This document shows positions 32,080 through 43,948 of a DNA stretch of 64,000 nt, one piece after another. Source of the DNA: Yamagishiella unicocca (taxonomy: Eukaryota > Chlorophyta > Chlorophyceae > Chlamydomonadales > Volvocaceae); NCBI GenBank assembly GCA_003116995.1, contig BDSL01000104.1, positions 62,001-126,000 of the forward strand, read 5' to 3'. The notes under the pieces were generated by a model that worked only from the letters and a program-made list of their open reading frames with translations, had not been told where the DNA came from and did not search any database. The translations under genes and the position numbers were made by a program. How positions within the stretch are numbered: position 1 is the first letter of the stretch; every line of letters starts with the position of its first letter.

Positions 32080-33343
32080 AAGGCGAGGGATGCAAACGGG
32101 AATTACGCTTACTCCACGGAGATGGCGGCGACGACGGATGTTGTGCGGCTTATAGTGGGTGTACGTTTGCAAGAATCGTGTGCTAAGTCGAGGTCGCGTT
32201 TGCTAACGAGATGCTTGCACCGGAAGCAGCCCGTCGGAAGTTGGTGGACAGGGTGCAAGGGCCCGGTTGCGAACGGCATTACTGACGGTATTATTGCTGA
32301 CGGCTCCCTTCAACGGCGCGCACAGCGTGCGCTCGTGCATGTTGTTCCACAGCTCGAGGATTGCCCCCTGCCCCAACGGCTCATGGCCGCCTGGCCGCTG
32401 GGGTAGAGAGGAAACCCATGTGTCCGTGTCCGGGTGCGATCATATATACGTCCAAATGACCGATGCGTGCGGGATTGAGTCGGCACGGAGTTTTTGCGCT
32501 GGTATTGACACGATGCCTTCTGTTACAGGAAAACCGAAAGGAGCACTTCGAATGGGAGTGGTGCAGACGACAGGCATGGCATTCGCGTAGTGCGCTTGTG
32601 GGTGCAGGTGTTGCCAGCGTGGAGAAGGTGGAGTGGAGGTGGTCGTCAAAATTTGCGGCATGGGAGTGGAAAGCCGCCTACGCGATTAAATGCCACCTAA
32701 CCCCGGCTCAACCACTCCAGTAGAGCCTACTGTAGACCACTACAATGACCTGAAGCATTTGCCTGTCCGTGTCGTAACCAGTGCATTATGATAGCCTAAT
32801 TAAAGTTGCCGAGTCCATTGCGCAAATGGAAGAGTCCCTAAAGCCAGCGAGCAGCGCGATGCCCTAGATGCATTCCTCGTTAGTCTCATATTGAAGCGCG
32901 GGAAGAAATCATATCCGTCGAGACAATAGCCGTAAGTCCAGTTCCGTCAGGGGTTGTCATCTACTGTCGCCAGCACATGGCTCCAACCTGACCCACATCG
33001 TCGCCCGGTGCACCGCGGTACCTCGTGCCCCATCACCTGAGACCCGCACACCGTTTTCGGCAACCTCGTCATTCGAGCATCCGCAAACATACCTAAGCCC
33101 CACACACGCATCTGCCTGTGCCCAACCGCCGTTGAATAGACGCCGTTGATTAGGCACTGCCTCCGCCCACGCCTTCCAACCGGCCCACGAGCCACGTCCA
33201 ATGGCATGATGGCCGGCTTTGCATCAACGCTCAGTGCTCACTTGAGGCTCACTGCCTTGCCTCCTCCCATGTGGGCGCGGTGAAAGCCCGATGCGCCCGA
33301 GTTAGATGAGACGTTTCTCAACGCCATACTCGGACCATTCGCA
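32080..33343. other. Intergenic region between convergent genes
   Basis: 3' UTRs of the ankyrin gene (plus) and the oxidoreductase (minus) are expected here. No gene, RNA or notable repeat is visible. Confidence 0.5.
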
Positions 33344-36300
33344 TTACCAGTAGATCATGCCCCCAATCTGCTTTATCTCGCTCTCTAGCGCCCACGCAGA
33401 GCGGTTCAGGTCGAAGCGAGAGCAGCCAGTGGCTGCCAGCTGCAGGAACTGCCTCCGGTCCTGCGGAAGGGAGGGAAGGCAGCAGCGGACGGTGAAGACC
33501 AGCCCGCAGGGGCGCGGAAAGGGCAATGGCATGGTGCCCACCCTGTGAGGAACACAATTGCCGCGCGAGGGAGTGAAGGACAGGCTTCCTATGATTGCCG
33601 AGCAGGCTACGACCCCTACCGACCTGCAGGGCCTCGGGCTCCTCCGGATACCACACCCCGGGCTTGGTCTTGCCCTGGAGCACGCTCTGCGCGAAGGCCG
33701 CCGTGCTGTAGCCCATGGACTGGCTCAGGTACTTGTGCACGAATATGCCGGACGAGTTCTTGCCGCCCACCATGTCCACCTCGATGCGCATTGCCTGCGA
33801 GGGGTTCGCGAACAGCGCGGGACAATGGGGTGCTCAAGGGAGGGAGCGGCTCGAGGTGCGGCAGGGTCGCTGGCGCTAGGCGGCGCGGATGACGCGGACA
33901 CTGCCGTGGTGTACAGGTCTGTCGGTAACTGTCCAATGTACGGTGGTGGCCCGAGGTCGGTCAGGTAAGCCCGCTGCTGCCGCCTTCACTCACTCCACCA
34001 GGCAAGCCGCCACCATGCAACCGGCTGCTCTGCTCCCGCTCTGCCTTATCCGGCTGGTACAACACTCACCACAGCCTCGCCCACTATCTTGTCCACGCTG
34101 CGCACGAAGGGGTCCGACAGCGCCGCGAAGCGCTTCACGAAGCCGCGGTCGTTGAGCAGGTTGCGCGGCACGAGGCGGGCCGTCAGCCACATGGCCCAGT
34201 TCCAGATGAAGGGGTCGGTGCCGAAGCGGGCGGAAATGTCGGGCACGCGCATGTATTTGTGGCCTGACACCACCTCCGGCAGGTTGTACAGGTAGACGCC
34301 CTTGCGACCCACACCTGGAGGGGGAGACACGAGCACACGACAGCAAGGGGCGCTCGACGAATGCCGACACAAACGGCAAAGCGACGGCAACCGTTGCGAG
34401 TACATAGACAGGGGACAAGCATGATTGCTTTGGCTGCTGACCTCACCCTCAAGCCCGTCACTGGCCGCAGCGGCCAATGTCCCGGTTACTTCCCAACATC
34501 ATCGCAACCAAGCTCCCGCAACCAAGCTCCCGCACAACTCACCCGGCCCGAAGTCGACTTCCCTCCGGTTGCTGATGGGCGGCAGCACCACCTCCTTATC
34601 GTCCTTGTACACTATCACCTCCTCGCCAGCCAGCAGGAAGCTGGTCTCCAGGATGGTCGGCCCGGCTCCGCCACTGCCCGCCGTGTAGTAGCTGTAGCGC
34701 AGCCATTTGGGCTCCACACCCTCGCCTGGCCGGCAACGAGACGAGACGTGGCGGCGCGGCACGCGGTGTGGGGCGCGGAGGGACGAGCCACGCGGCGGAA
34801 ATGGCCAGGCTTGGCCGCTAGGGTGTGGAGGCATGGTAATAGAGGCACCCTCGCAAAGGGCAGCGATGGCTATGCTTGTGTCCGAAAGGCATTGCCGTAC
34901 CGCTGTAGGGTACGGCCTGGAGGCCCCAGGCCACAATTGTGCGAACCCCAGTGACAGATCCTGACTTATGCCGAGGGCAATGCGCGCCGGTCTGCTGACC
35001 AGAACTCAGCGCGTCCCTGGTGCCCTCCCGCGCTGACGCTGGTCGGTACGGGCCGGCGCCAGCCCTCAACTGCCGCACGCCGCCGCACGCCGCCGCTTGC
35101 AACCCCTCCAATCCCGACCACATCCGCCGTATCCAATGCCCGGCCCCTCACCCAACACCTGCCTGGCGAGGGCTGGCGGTACCTCCACTCCTCGTCGTAC
35201 TCCTGGCGAGCGATGGAAATGATGTGCGCCGCCATGACGTTTGACGTGCCGGGGTAGATGCCCCCCGACACGATGGCGGGCACCCCGGCCGCCACGGCGC
35301 GCTCCGAGTAGGCCGCCTTCGCGCTGCAGGCAGAGGTGCGGCGGGACGCACAGGCCGTGGGTTTTGCAGGCCGTGGGCATGAGGCAAGTGCCGGTTGTTG
35401 GCATGGTTGGCAGTTACGTTCGCTGCATCTGCAGCAATCGCAACATTGTCGTGCTGCGGGGACCTGCCTCATGTAGCCTGCCCCGCTCATCCCCGAGCGA
35501 GTACCAACCTGAACTGCGCACTAAGAAGTCAACCCAGCGGCGGTTGCCCCTCCCCGCGAGGGCTTAAGGCAACTCCCCTCCCCATGCCACGCAAGCGTAC
35601 CCCTCCGAGTAGGGGGTATCGTCGCAGACGTCGATGTAGGCGGTGCGGGTGTCCAGAGCCGCCTCCAGCACGGCGTAGTTCTTGGAGCGTTGGAAGGGGC
35701 CAGCGGTGTGGATGACTAGGTCCGCGCCGGTGCTGCTGAGAAGCGCCTGCAGACGTGGCGGCGGCGAGGACGACCCTACCCTTGCTGCGCTGCATGCCTC
35801 TTCATGTCAGGGGACGTGTGGTATGCGCATATGTATGTGTTGTGTGTACCGCAGCAGGAGGCCGCTTAATGCAGAGCCCAAGGAGATGCGTTGAGTTTTA
35901 GGGATTATCGTCTGAAGTCGAAGGCGGTGTCCGTCGTGGCCTATGTTTTGTTGACCGGCATCGAAAAGGGGCGCTGCTATTCATCGCGCTGGAGGGGCTG
36001 ACTTGGCTTTGGCCTCCAGGAGCTGTCGACGTCCTCAGGTATGGGAATTGATAATGTGGCGATGTGGGTCGGCTGTATTACGCGACCACATGGTTGTGGG
36101 CCCGAGCCTGGGCTGGAAACAGGAAGGAGGACCTAAAGCACACGCAGTCCTTCGAGTGTATAGTTTCATTCCGCGCCAACGGGCAACACCATAACGGCAG
36201 GCAGTCCTTACAGCCGCTTATGCGCAAGCGATTGACGATTACTTGGAAGCAGCAATATACGCGCGCATACAGCAGCACACGGCGCACCTTCACTGACTCA

Positions 36301-36605
36301 GCGCTGGTGATGTCGACACGCTGAAACGACGCCTTGGACAGGTCCGGTCGTCGCGCCACAGCCGCCTGATACGATGAATCGTTCCTACTAGCTAAAGTAA
36401 CCTTAAGGTTGGGGAACTCCTTGAGAAGTGCTGACGCCGTGGAGGAGCCCACGCGACCGGTACCGCCGATAACCACGACGCGCGCGTCGGGGACTGCGGC
36501 CGTGGCAGCACAGACGACCCCGGTGCGACGGACTCTAGCCACGCGACAGGTGGAAGCTTCACCCGCTACATGATTGCGCGGTCCCGCGCGCTGACCCGCA
36601 CGCAT
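33344..36605 (-). CDS. Saccharopine-dehydrogenase-like oxidoreductase, cyanobacterial type, probable plastid
   Basis: Seven exons: 36605-36288, 35746-35601, 35323-35163, 34725-34543, 34314-34070, 33794-33624 and 33460-33344. They encode 446 residues. Residues 1-~38 are Arg/Ala-rich with VCAA, a plausible chloroplast transit peptide. The Rossmann nucleotide-binding motif VVVIGGTGRVGSS sits at ~43-55. Later motifs are GADLVIHTAGPFQ, AYIDVCDD, PAIVSGGIYPGTSNVMA, RYSYYTAGSGGAGPTILETS, DISARFGTDPFIWNW and TKPGVWYPEEPEAL. These match the saccharopine dehydrogenase NADP-binding family as found in cyanobacteria, which suggests plastid ancestry. The substrate is unknown, and the family name does not imply lysine metabolism. 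The third intron works in frame only with a GC donor. It is head-to-head with CTU1, with 310 bp between the start codons. Confidence 0.85.
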
Positions 36606-36915
36606 GGTAAGTCGATAGATGTGGTGGAGCAGTGGCCTGGTGTAGGATGAACCTGAAGCCGGCAAGGCCTGTCCCTTCTTGGCGCAATGTGTATTATGTA
36701 TTAAAAACGGTTGCGGAGATCACGCGTCAACGCAATTGAAGTAGAAATGGGGAGGAATGGCAGATGGCAGCCGCATGCACATATATGCCGTGCGACTCTT
36801 AAAACATTTATCATGTGATACTGATTCCCTCCTATGTGTGCAAGTACAACCTGGCGTCGTCCATGTGGTGTCTGCCACCCTTAAGAAAGTTTGTGACTTT
36901 CACATCCAACGCCAG
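36606..36915. promoter_or_regulatory. Short divergent intergenic region (oxidoreductase / CTU1)
   Basis: 310 bp separates two divergent start codons, so both promoters and both 5' UTRs must fit here or overlap. The centre is AT-richer than the flanking exons (near 36690-36740 and 36790-36840). No distinct TATA box stands out. Confidence 0.45.
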
Positions 36916-39281
36916 ATGGCTCCCAAACTGTGTACACAATGCCAAACGGCAAAAGCTATGCTCAAACGACCAAAAACTCAGGAGCAGGTGTGCGTGGCCA
37001 AACCGACATTTTTGCCGCCATCTCCTCGGCGGCACCCTTACTGTGTTCGGCAATACTGACTCGTAGGTATGTCGAGAATGCTTCTTCGCCATGTTCGAGG
37101 AGGAGGTCCATCAGACGATTATGCACAGTAACCTCTTCAAGACTGGGGAACGGGTCGCCATCGCTGCTTCCGGTGGCAAGGACTCGACGGTGCTAGCCCA
37201 CATCATGACAACGCTTAATACACGGCATGGGTGGGTTATAAGCATCCCTCAGGCACAACTGGAATTTTGCTGTTGGGGTGTGTATGGGAAAGGTTGAAGC
37301 TGCCCGGCACGTGTTTCGGAGGTGTTTACATGTATGGCTACAACCACTAGACACCACGGTATTTTGGATAACCTCTCAGGATAGGAGGAGCTTTAAGCCC
37401 AAGGGCAAAGGGAGATGTTACACGACTGCATATAACGGGTTGCGTTCCTGTTGATGACAGGTACGGCCTGGACTTGTTTCTGCTGTCAATCGACGAGGGC
37501 ATCACAGGATATCGCGATGACTCCCTGGAAACCGTCAAACGGAACGAGCAGCAGTACGGCATCCCACTGACAGTTGTTTCGTACAAGGAGTTGTACGGTT
37601 GGACCATGGACGAGATTGTGTCGCAGATAGGCAACAAGAACAACTGCACGTTTTGCGGTGTCTTTCGGCGCCAGGTGCGACCGTTACATGGTATGCTGCG
37701 TTACGTGGACAAGCCTTTGCACCATTCGCGCGGGCCACCTGGTCCTGCCAGACTGTAGCAAATCCGCTATGTACATCGTGTTCGCCTCTCAGTGCACAAG
37801 CACGAGAGCGCTCCATACGTGCCGTAGGAAAACAGCCTGGCGCATTGAAAAGACGTTTTCATTGCTGCTGCGGGTCACCTCGTAGGCACTGGATCGCGGG
37901 GCCGTGTTAGCAGGCGCTAACAAGATTGCGACGGGTCACAACGCCGATGATGTAGCCGAAACAGTGCTGCTCAACATTCTGCGCGGAGACGTGCCGCGGT
38001 GAGTGTGACTTTCTCCTAGGCAACATGTCCGGCCGCGAAAACTATTAGAGGGCGAGCTCCAATCAGACGATTTTGTGGGGGATCGTTGTGTCAGCAAGAA
38101 AGGCCAAGACGCATGCCACTGTTTCTTGAGATGATGCGCCCTAACGCCTTTGGCGCGCCAATGTGCACGTGACACGATTTCATGGGCGTAGGCTGGGCCG
38201 TTGCGCGAACATCATTACCGGCGAGGACAGCCCGTTGCCGCGGGTCAAGCCGTTCAAGTATGCTTACGAAAAGGAGATCGTGCTGTACGCCTACTACAAG
38301 AAGCTCGACTACTTTTCGACGGAGTGCGTGTACGCCCCGTTTGCTGCACGCGGCTTTGCACGCGAGTTCATCAAGGACCTGGAGGTAAGCGCGTAACGCG
38401 ACGTATGCACCAGGCAACTGATGGAGGCCCGGCGTCGTTAGATACAGCAACCGCGATGGTTAAGGCAGCTGACACCTGCGGGTCATGGGGGATGAGGAGA
38501 GGCAGGACTAGCCGCCCAATGAATGCGATTTCCTTGAGCCCCGATTTTCCTCTCGATACCTTTCCCAATACTTGCCAACGTGGCTGCTCCCCAGGCGGTC
38601 CGCCCAATGGCCATCATCGACGTCATCCGGTCTGCAGAAGACTTTACCTTTGCGGCTGCGTCGGAGGAGAAGCTACCGCAGCCGCGCAACTGCGAGCGCT
38701 GCGGCTACATCTCGAGCCAGCCGGTCTGCAAGGCGTGCGTCCTGCTGGAGGGCCTCAACCGCGGCCTGCCGCGACTGGGCGTCAGCCGCACGCGTGGGAG
38801 GCGTGGTGAGAAAGCGGGGCTTCACCCTGATGTGGAGCGTCCGACGGAGCTGGATGATGAAACAGCGGGAGAGGACGCGGCGGCTTCTGTTCCATCGGCA
38901 GGTCGGTCAGGGATAGAGAGCCACGGAGCGGCGACGATGGGAGAACGGAGCCAGACGCCAGAGGACGGTGTGGCAGATCGCAGCGGCCGGATCGGCGGAG
39001 ACGGAGGCATCTTGGTCGAGCACAGCACCGGCACTGGCGACGACGTGGGAGGAACGACGTGTCGAGTGGGCGGTGGAGCCCAAGGGAACGTGACCGCAGA
39101 CGAGCCAGCGGGGGCGCGACCGGACGCGGTGTCAGCGGTCGAGGAGCGTGTCGGAGGGCAGCCTACGGCGCCGCAAGGCGCCGGGCTGGGAGCAGGCGTT
39201 GAGGCTCGCCGGGATGCGAGAGGAAAGCGCCACTCTACGGCGCGGGTGCAGATTGCGTACGAAAACGTGGAGGGGACGTGA
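36916..39281 (+). CDS. CTU1: Cytoplasmic tRNA 2-thiolation protein 1 (CTU1/NCS6)
   Basis: Six exons: 36916-36987, 37067-37230, 37461-37674, 37886-37998, 38192-38384 and 38595-39281. They encode 480 residues. The enzyme adenylates and thiolates wobble U34 of tRNA-Lys, Glu and Gln with its partner CTU2 and sulfur carrier URM1. The sequence shows the N-terminal zinc site (CTQCQTAKA ... VCRECFF, created across the first splice), the PP-loop [21 protein letters not shown], the catalytic [45 protein letters not shown] and the C-terminal zinc site [16 protein letters not shown] followed by LLEGLNRG. About 140 residues of acidic, Gly/Ala-rich low-complexity sequence are inserted after residue ~325, before the tail [13 protein letters not shown]. 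Introns are GT-AG. This identification is firm. Confidence 0.95.
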
Positions 39282-40274
39282 CAGGCGTGTGAGAAAGGCA
39301 GACGCCCTAAGGAACCAATCGCATTTTACTCCCAGGTGTGTCAAGAATGTCTCGTCGTTGAGGGCGTGCAGAGTGTTGCAGCAGACCTGCATGCGTGGCC
39401 ACACACATGGGTGTATCATATGGCAGCATACATGGCGCCGAAGAGAACGCGATCTGCGCATCGGAATGTGCTGCTAATGTTGTACGTGTTGGTGATCACG
39501 CTGCCGCGCCCAGGGGACCCGTGCAATGGGTTGCATGCTAGATAATCGCGTGTTCGCTTGCTGCAGCACGTGCCGCCACACGATTTCGTTTAGCGTGACG
39601 ACGCGAGTCCCGAGGCGATGCTCTCAAGTGGCTTTGGCGTAAGTACGACAGTTGATGACTTCATTATCGCATTTACAGTCTGCGTTGCACCATAACACGC
39701 TACAGCTTTCTCTTGGAATGTGATCGCAACGTCACACAACCCCACATCACCCGCTGCACATTGCCTGTCGTGCAACCAGGGACCCGTCGGCTTGCGTGGG
39801 CCCATATCGCGCCTGTAATTCGTCCACCCACAAACGACTCAAACTTTCGCACAGTTTGATCCGGTCGATCACCAACAGGCGAGAAGTTTACCATTACCAG
39901 TTCTCCACTTCAGGGACAGGCGCTGAACTCAGCAGCCGTCGAGATGTCGGGTAAGGTCATACATTGCTAATGCTACAATTGTCATGGACGCACTATGCCA
40001 GGCGTCCCGCTATGTGCCCTCCATACACGGCCACTGCGGCCGCTGGCTCCCAACCATGGGTAATGTGTAATGGGTAAGGTCTACCGCACACAGACGCCTA
40101 CACCTTACGACGCTCCTGCCTGCATGCCTGATCACCCTCAGACGTCGTGACACAACGATGTGCAAGTGCACAACACTAGGGAGCCTATGTATTGCCACTC
40201 GTGTTGCCTCCTCCTATGGATCCTAGTCTTGCATAAATACCCGTCCCCAATATTACCCCGTCCCCTCATGCCGA
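39282..40274. other. Intergenic region between convergent CTU1 and ODA1
   Basis: Expected 3' UTRs of both genes. No supported ORF or RNA gene was found. Confidence 0.5.
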
Positions 40275-43200
40275 TCACCGCCGCGTTGGCGACCCGCGCT
40301 TGCCACCTGTCGCATCTGAGCCAGCCGGCCGGACCTTGATGGCGGTTTCCAACTTCCGCGGCAACGTCCGCTGCACCTTTGACTCAAGGTGCTCGCGCGT
40401 GAGGGGCCGGTCCTCCTCCACTGGCTCCGGCTCCAGCCCCTCCACCTCCTCCTCCTGTGTCGTTGAGGGGGGCTCAATGATGATTCGGTTGCCGGGCTGC
40501 GTCAAGGGCTGCGCCAGGAGCGCCTCAGCAAGCCCCTCCGTGCCCTGCGCCGCTTTCCGCTTTGCGTAAACCTGCAATTTTGCGTGCGGCGAAAAGTTGA
40601 GGGAAAAGGCACAAGTGATGTGGTTACGGCAGGTTAGGCGCAATCAGGCAAACGCTGCGGGGGTCATGACCCCGGCGGCGACACCGGTCCTCGTAACGTT
40701 TTGGCGGTGAAGGGCTTTCCTTCAGCGCACCCTCGCATCCACAACACGACCCAACAAAGAGCGAGCAGCACCCTCGCCATAACAAAACAAAGCAAGACTA
40801 GCCCCCCCTAGCCCGACCGTGTCCACGTGGCCAACTCACTTGGAGGATTTCGTTGGTGCGCTGCTCAATGATCCCCAGATATGCCATCAAGTTGGCCTCC
40901 GTGAGGCCCTCCTCGCCCAGCAAGTCGCGTACCGCGGGCGTGTTGCAGCCAATGCGTTCGAAGAGCTCCGAGATACCCGCTTTGAGAGCGGCCGTCATAG
41001 ACATGGCCGAATCGTACCGCTTGTCGTACTGCTGCGACTGCGATTCGCAGGCAGCAAGCCGCGCCTCGCCCTCCGTGAGCTCGCGCGATTTGGTGCGGTC
41101 CAGCTCCTGACCACTTTCCCTGTCGCCAGTAAATCGTGGAGCGCGTCTCAATGCCAAGAAATACGGGTGAGTGACTGGTAGTGGAAGATTGTTCGTGCTT
41201 GTGTTTTTCTCAGACACTCTTTATGGAGCCACGTCTTAGTCCCTGGGCTTGGTTGCTCCTCTGCTTTGACACAAACGCAGTACGTATTTGGGACCTCTCA
41301 ACAGCCTCCGCCGAGCAAATGCAGGTGCAGGCTGCGATCATTACTTGGCCCCACTCACCGGTACTTGTTGATTTCCGAACGCATGATGTTGATCTGGTCC
41401 TCCAGCTTTTCAATTTCCTGGTTGACCTCGTTTACGTAGTTGAACAGGGTGTAGTTCTGGTCCTCTGCCGCAAGGAAGGTGTTGACCAGCTGGTCAATGT
41501 CCTCAATGCCGGTCGCGTCCTGGAGGAAGAGCATCGACACGCATGATCACCAACGTCCCCTCCGCCGAAAGTACATCCACACGGATTGTTCCCTTATGGC
41601 ACGAGGGACATGTATGCAATTGAAAGCTCGTGTACGCGGGGCCACGTAAGCGTGCAGGCTGCGTCTTGGACCCGTCTTGTGCCTGACACAACCCGCAGCT
41701 GTATGGGGTCACGTGTGCGCCACAACCTCGGTTTTCCAAAACGCAATGATACTCACTACTGGTAACGGTCGGTATGTCAAACATTACCGAGGTGTGCACT
41801 ATCATAACGAGGCGCATGCGGTAGCGGTGTCGTCAGGAATCGCACAGGGCCCTTCAAATTGGTGAAACCAGCCTCTAAGAGGCCCTATGTAGGCTAGTGC
41901 GCCGCCTCGATACTACTCCAGTACCATCCACAGATGAGGCAAGGCAAGATTGCGTTAGTAACTGCCGAGCCGCCCGTCGCATGCCCGTTGCCTATCCCAG
42001 CTCCGCACCTGGATGCGCTTGAAGGCCTGCCCGTACATCTCCACCTTCTCAGCTGCCACGTTTTGCGCAAGCGCCTTGTTGTAGCCCATGCCCCACTGCC
42101 CCTTGGACACCCGCTTCTTCTTCTCAGCAGACGAGAGAGTGCCCATTTTGAGCAGTTCCTGCGTCTCGCGTTCGCGCATCGCCAGCTCCTGGGCGCGAGC
42201 TCGCTCCTGGTGGCAGAGAGAGGCATTGCCGATGCACTTACATGTCCGTGTTCCGTTAGGTGGCAACGCTTCGCCAATTGTGACGTGTTCAGTGCTGTTG
42301 TTACACCGTGCCGTTGCGGTCGTAACCATACTGACCACACATAACCCATGTACAAAAAGGACAACCCAAGCCAACATGCAAATAGCTTTGGAATGCATGT
42401 ACATGCGGTTTGACAGTCGATTATTTACGTAATTGCACGCTTGGTCAGCTATGGAAAACATTTTCGACCCTCAGGCAATACATATCGGTCGCTCAGCGTG
42501 GGTTCCTCCTCATTTTTCCTGGCCAGGATGCACGCAGCCCCTTCTGTATATCTTCTAGCGTGTGTTTTTACCCCTTCTTGTTTCCCTCCGTAGTTTCGTT
42601 ACCCCTTGCTTGCGACTCACCCTCTCCTTTTTATCCTCCTCGATGATGGCCGTTAGCTGTCGCCACTCCTCCTCGAAGCCCTGCTGCTCCTTGTCCGCCT
42701 GTGCCTTGAGAGCGTTCATCTCCGAGATAGCCTTTTCCCGTGACTCGAACGCCCCATTCGCCTGCTGGATCATGTCTGCCATGTCACGCTTGACTTTTGA
42801 CAGATCGCGCTCCAGGTTGCTGTGAATGCTCTCAAACATGATGCGCTCACGGCGCAAGTTGTTTATCTGCTCACGTAGCTGTTTGTTGTGCGTGATTGAC
42901 TGATTGTACTTCACGTACGCCTTTTCAAGGCGATTCTCCAGCAGCTTGATGCGCTTCTGCACCGCCTGGGACTGCTCTCTGGCAGAGAAAATGCCGCCCA
43001 TGTTGTTACGCGTCGTTGTAAGCGTGCTGCCCATCTCCGTGACCTGCTGATCCAGCATCTTGCTTTTGCGCATCTCAAGCACAATCTGCAAACAAAGGCA
43101 TCGGTGCGTGTTGTGGGCTGTCGAAGTGGCGGGTGACGTGCCATGTCAATCTCGACGCACCTTGCGCGCAAGCATGTCACCCTCATCCTGCAGGCGGTTA

Positions 43201-43581
43201 ATCAGGGCCTGTGCGAAGGGGTCGCCAGGACGGACGCTAAATTTGTTCTCAAGAAGCAGCTCGGTCTTCAGCTGCTCGTTCTGCGCACGCAGCTTGTCGA
43301 TGGCAGCCCTGAAAGACGCCCAAATGACGCCACTACTTAGATTTACAAATAATAGGCAAAAAGCAAATAGCGGATGGTGCTGAACGCTTGCCTTTGCTTG
43401 TCGAGCACGGACTTATGTCCCAGCGTGTCGCCCATGCCCAGCGTCCCCTTCCCCATCGAGCCAGACGAGCCAGCTCGAGCTGCAGAGAAGGTCGAAGATA
43501 GAAAACATAAGCACTGCGACGAGGACCCAGTTTCGAAGTCAGCTAACATTGCCAAAGGCGCATACCGTCGGGAGCGGGCAT
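40275..43581 (-). CDS. ODA1: Outer dynein arm docking complex subunit 2 (DC2, ODA1)
   Basis: Eight exons: 43581-43566, 43479-43392, 43308-43161, 43085-42621, 42206-42009, 41519-41359, 41119-40840 and 40571-40275. They encode 550 residues, essentially the length of the Chlamydomonas 62-kDa DC2. DC2, with DC1 and DC3, docks outer dynein arms onto axonemal doublets. The animal relatives are CCDC114/ODAD1 and CCDC63. The protein is nearly all coiled coil. Recognisable segments are GSMGKGTLG, STLTTTRNNMGGIFSA, KAYVKYNQSITHNKQLRE, MIQQANGAFESREKAI, GIEDIDQLVNTFLAAEDQNY, ERIGCNTPAVRDLL and the acidic TTQEEEVEGLEPEPVEED, ending GGKRGSPTRR. The first coding exon has only 16 nt and encodes MPAPD. The second intron is best read as GC-AG. 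It is divergent from the MUT9-type kinase gene. Confidence 0.96.
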
Positions 43582-43948
43582 TCTTAATCCTGCACTGTGT
43601 AATTGTGTCGTAAATATCGTGGAGTGAAAATAGAATTCCGACCCTGTTGGGGGCCATGAGCACCGAAGAGGGCTCTAAGACAGCCGTACTGAGAGTACCA
43701 CACGTCGTACATTTCATGGGCTTGGCTGAAGCATTCCAACCGTTTGACCCGTGCAGTCAGCTATGTTCCCATTAAGGCCTCACCGTTGCATTCGGACCGC
43801 TTACTTCCACGTATGACCTTCCTAGTTTATGCAAACACCTACCGAATTGACTAACTCTGCGTCGCCTTCCGCGAATCTATTCCTCCTTAATATAAGGTAG
43901 ATTTGCCCAAGATCGGGGATCTAGTCGTTATGGATTTTGGCTGCTGAT
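43582..43948. promoter_or_regulatory. Divergent intergenic region (ODA1 / MUT9-type kinase)
   Basis: 367 bp between divergent start codons. The part nearer the kinase is AT-rich, with ttaatataagg at about 43885-43897, a weak TATA-like element on the plus strand some 55 bp before the kinase ATG. Confidence 0.45.

Noticed and set aside
34389..34954. Plus-strand open frame of about 197 residues over the oxidoreductase
   Set aside because: Antisense to conserved exons (RYSYYTAG and VDFGPG blocks) and without recognisable content.
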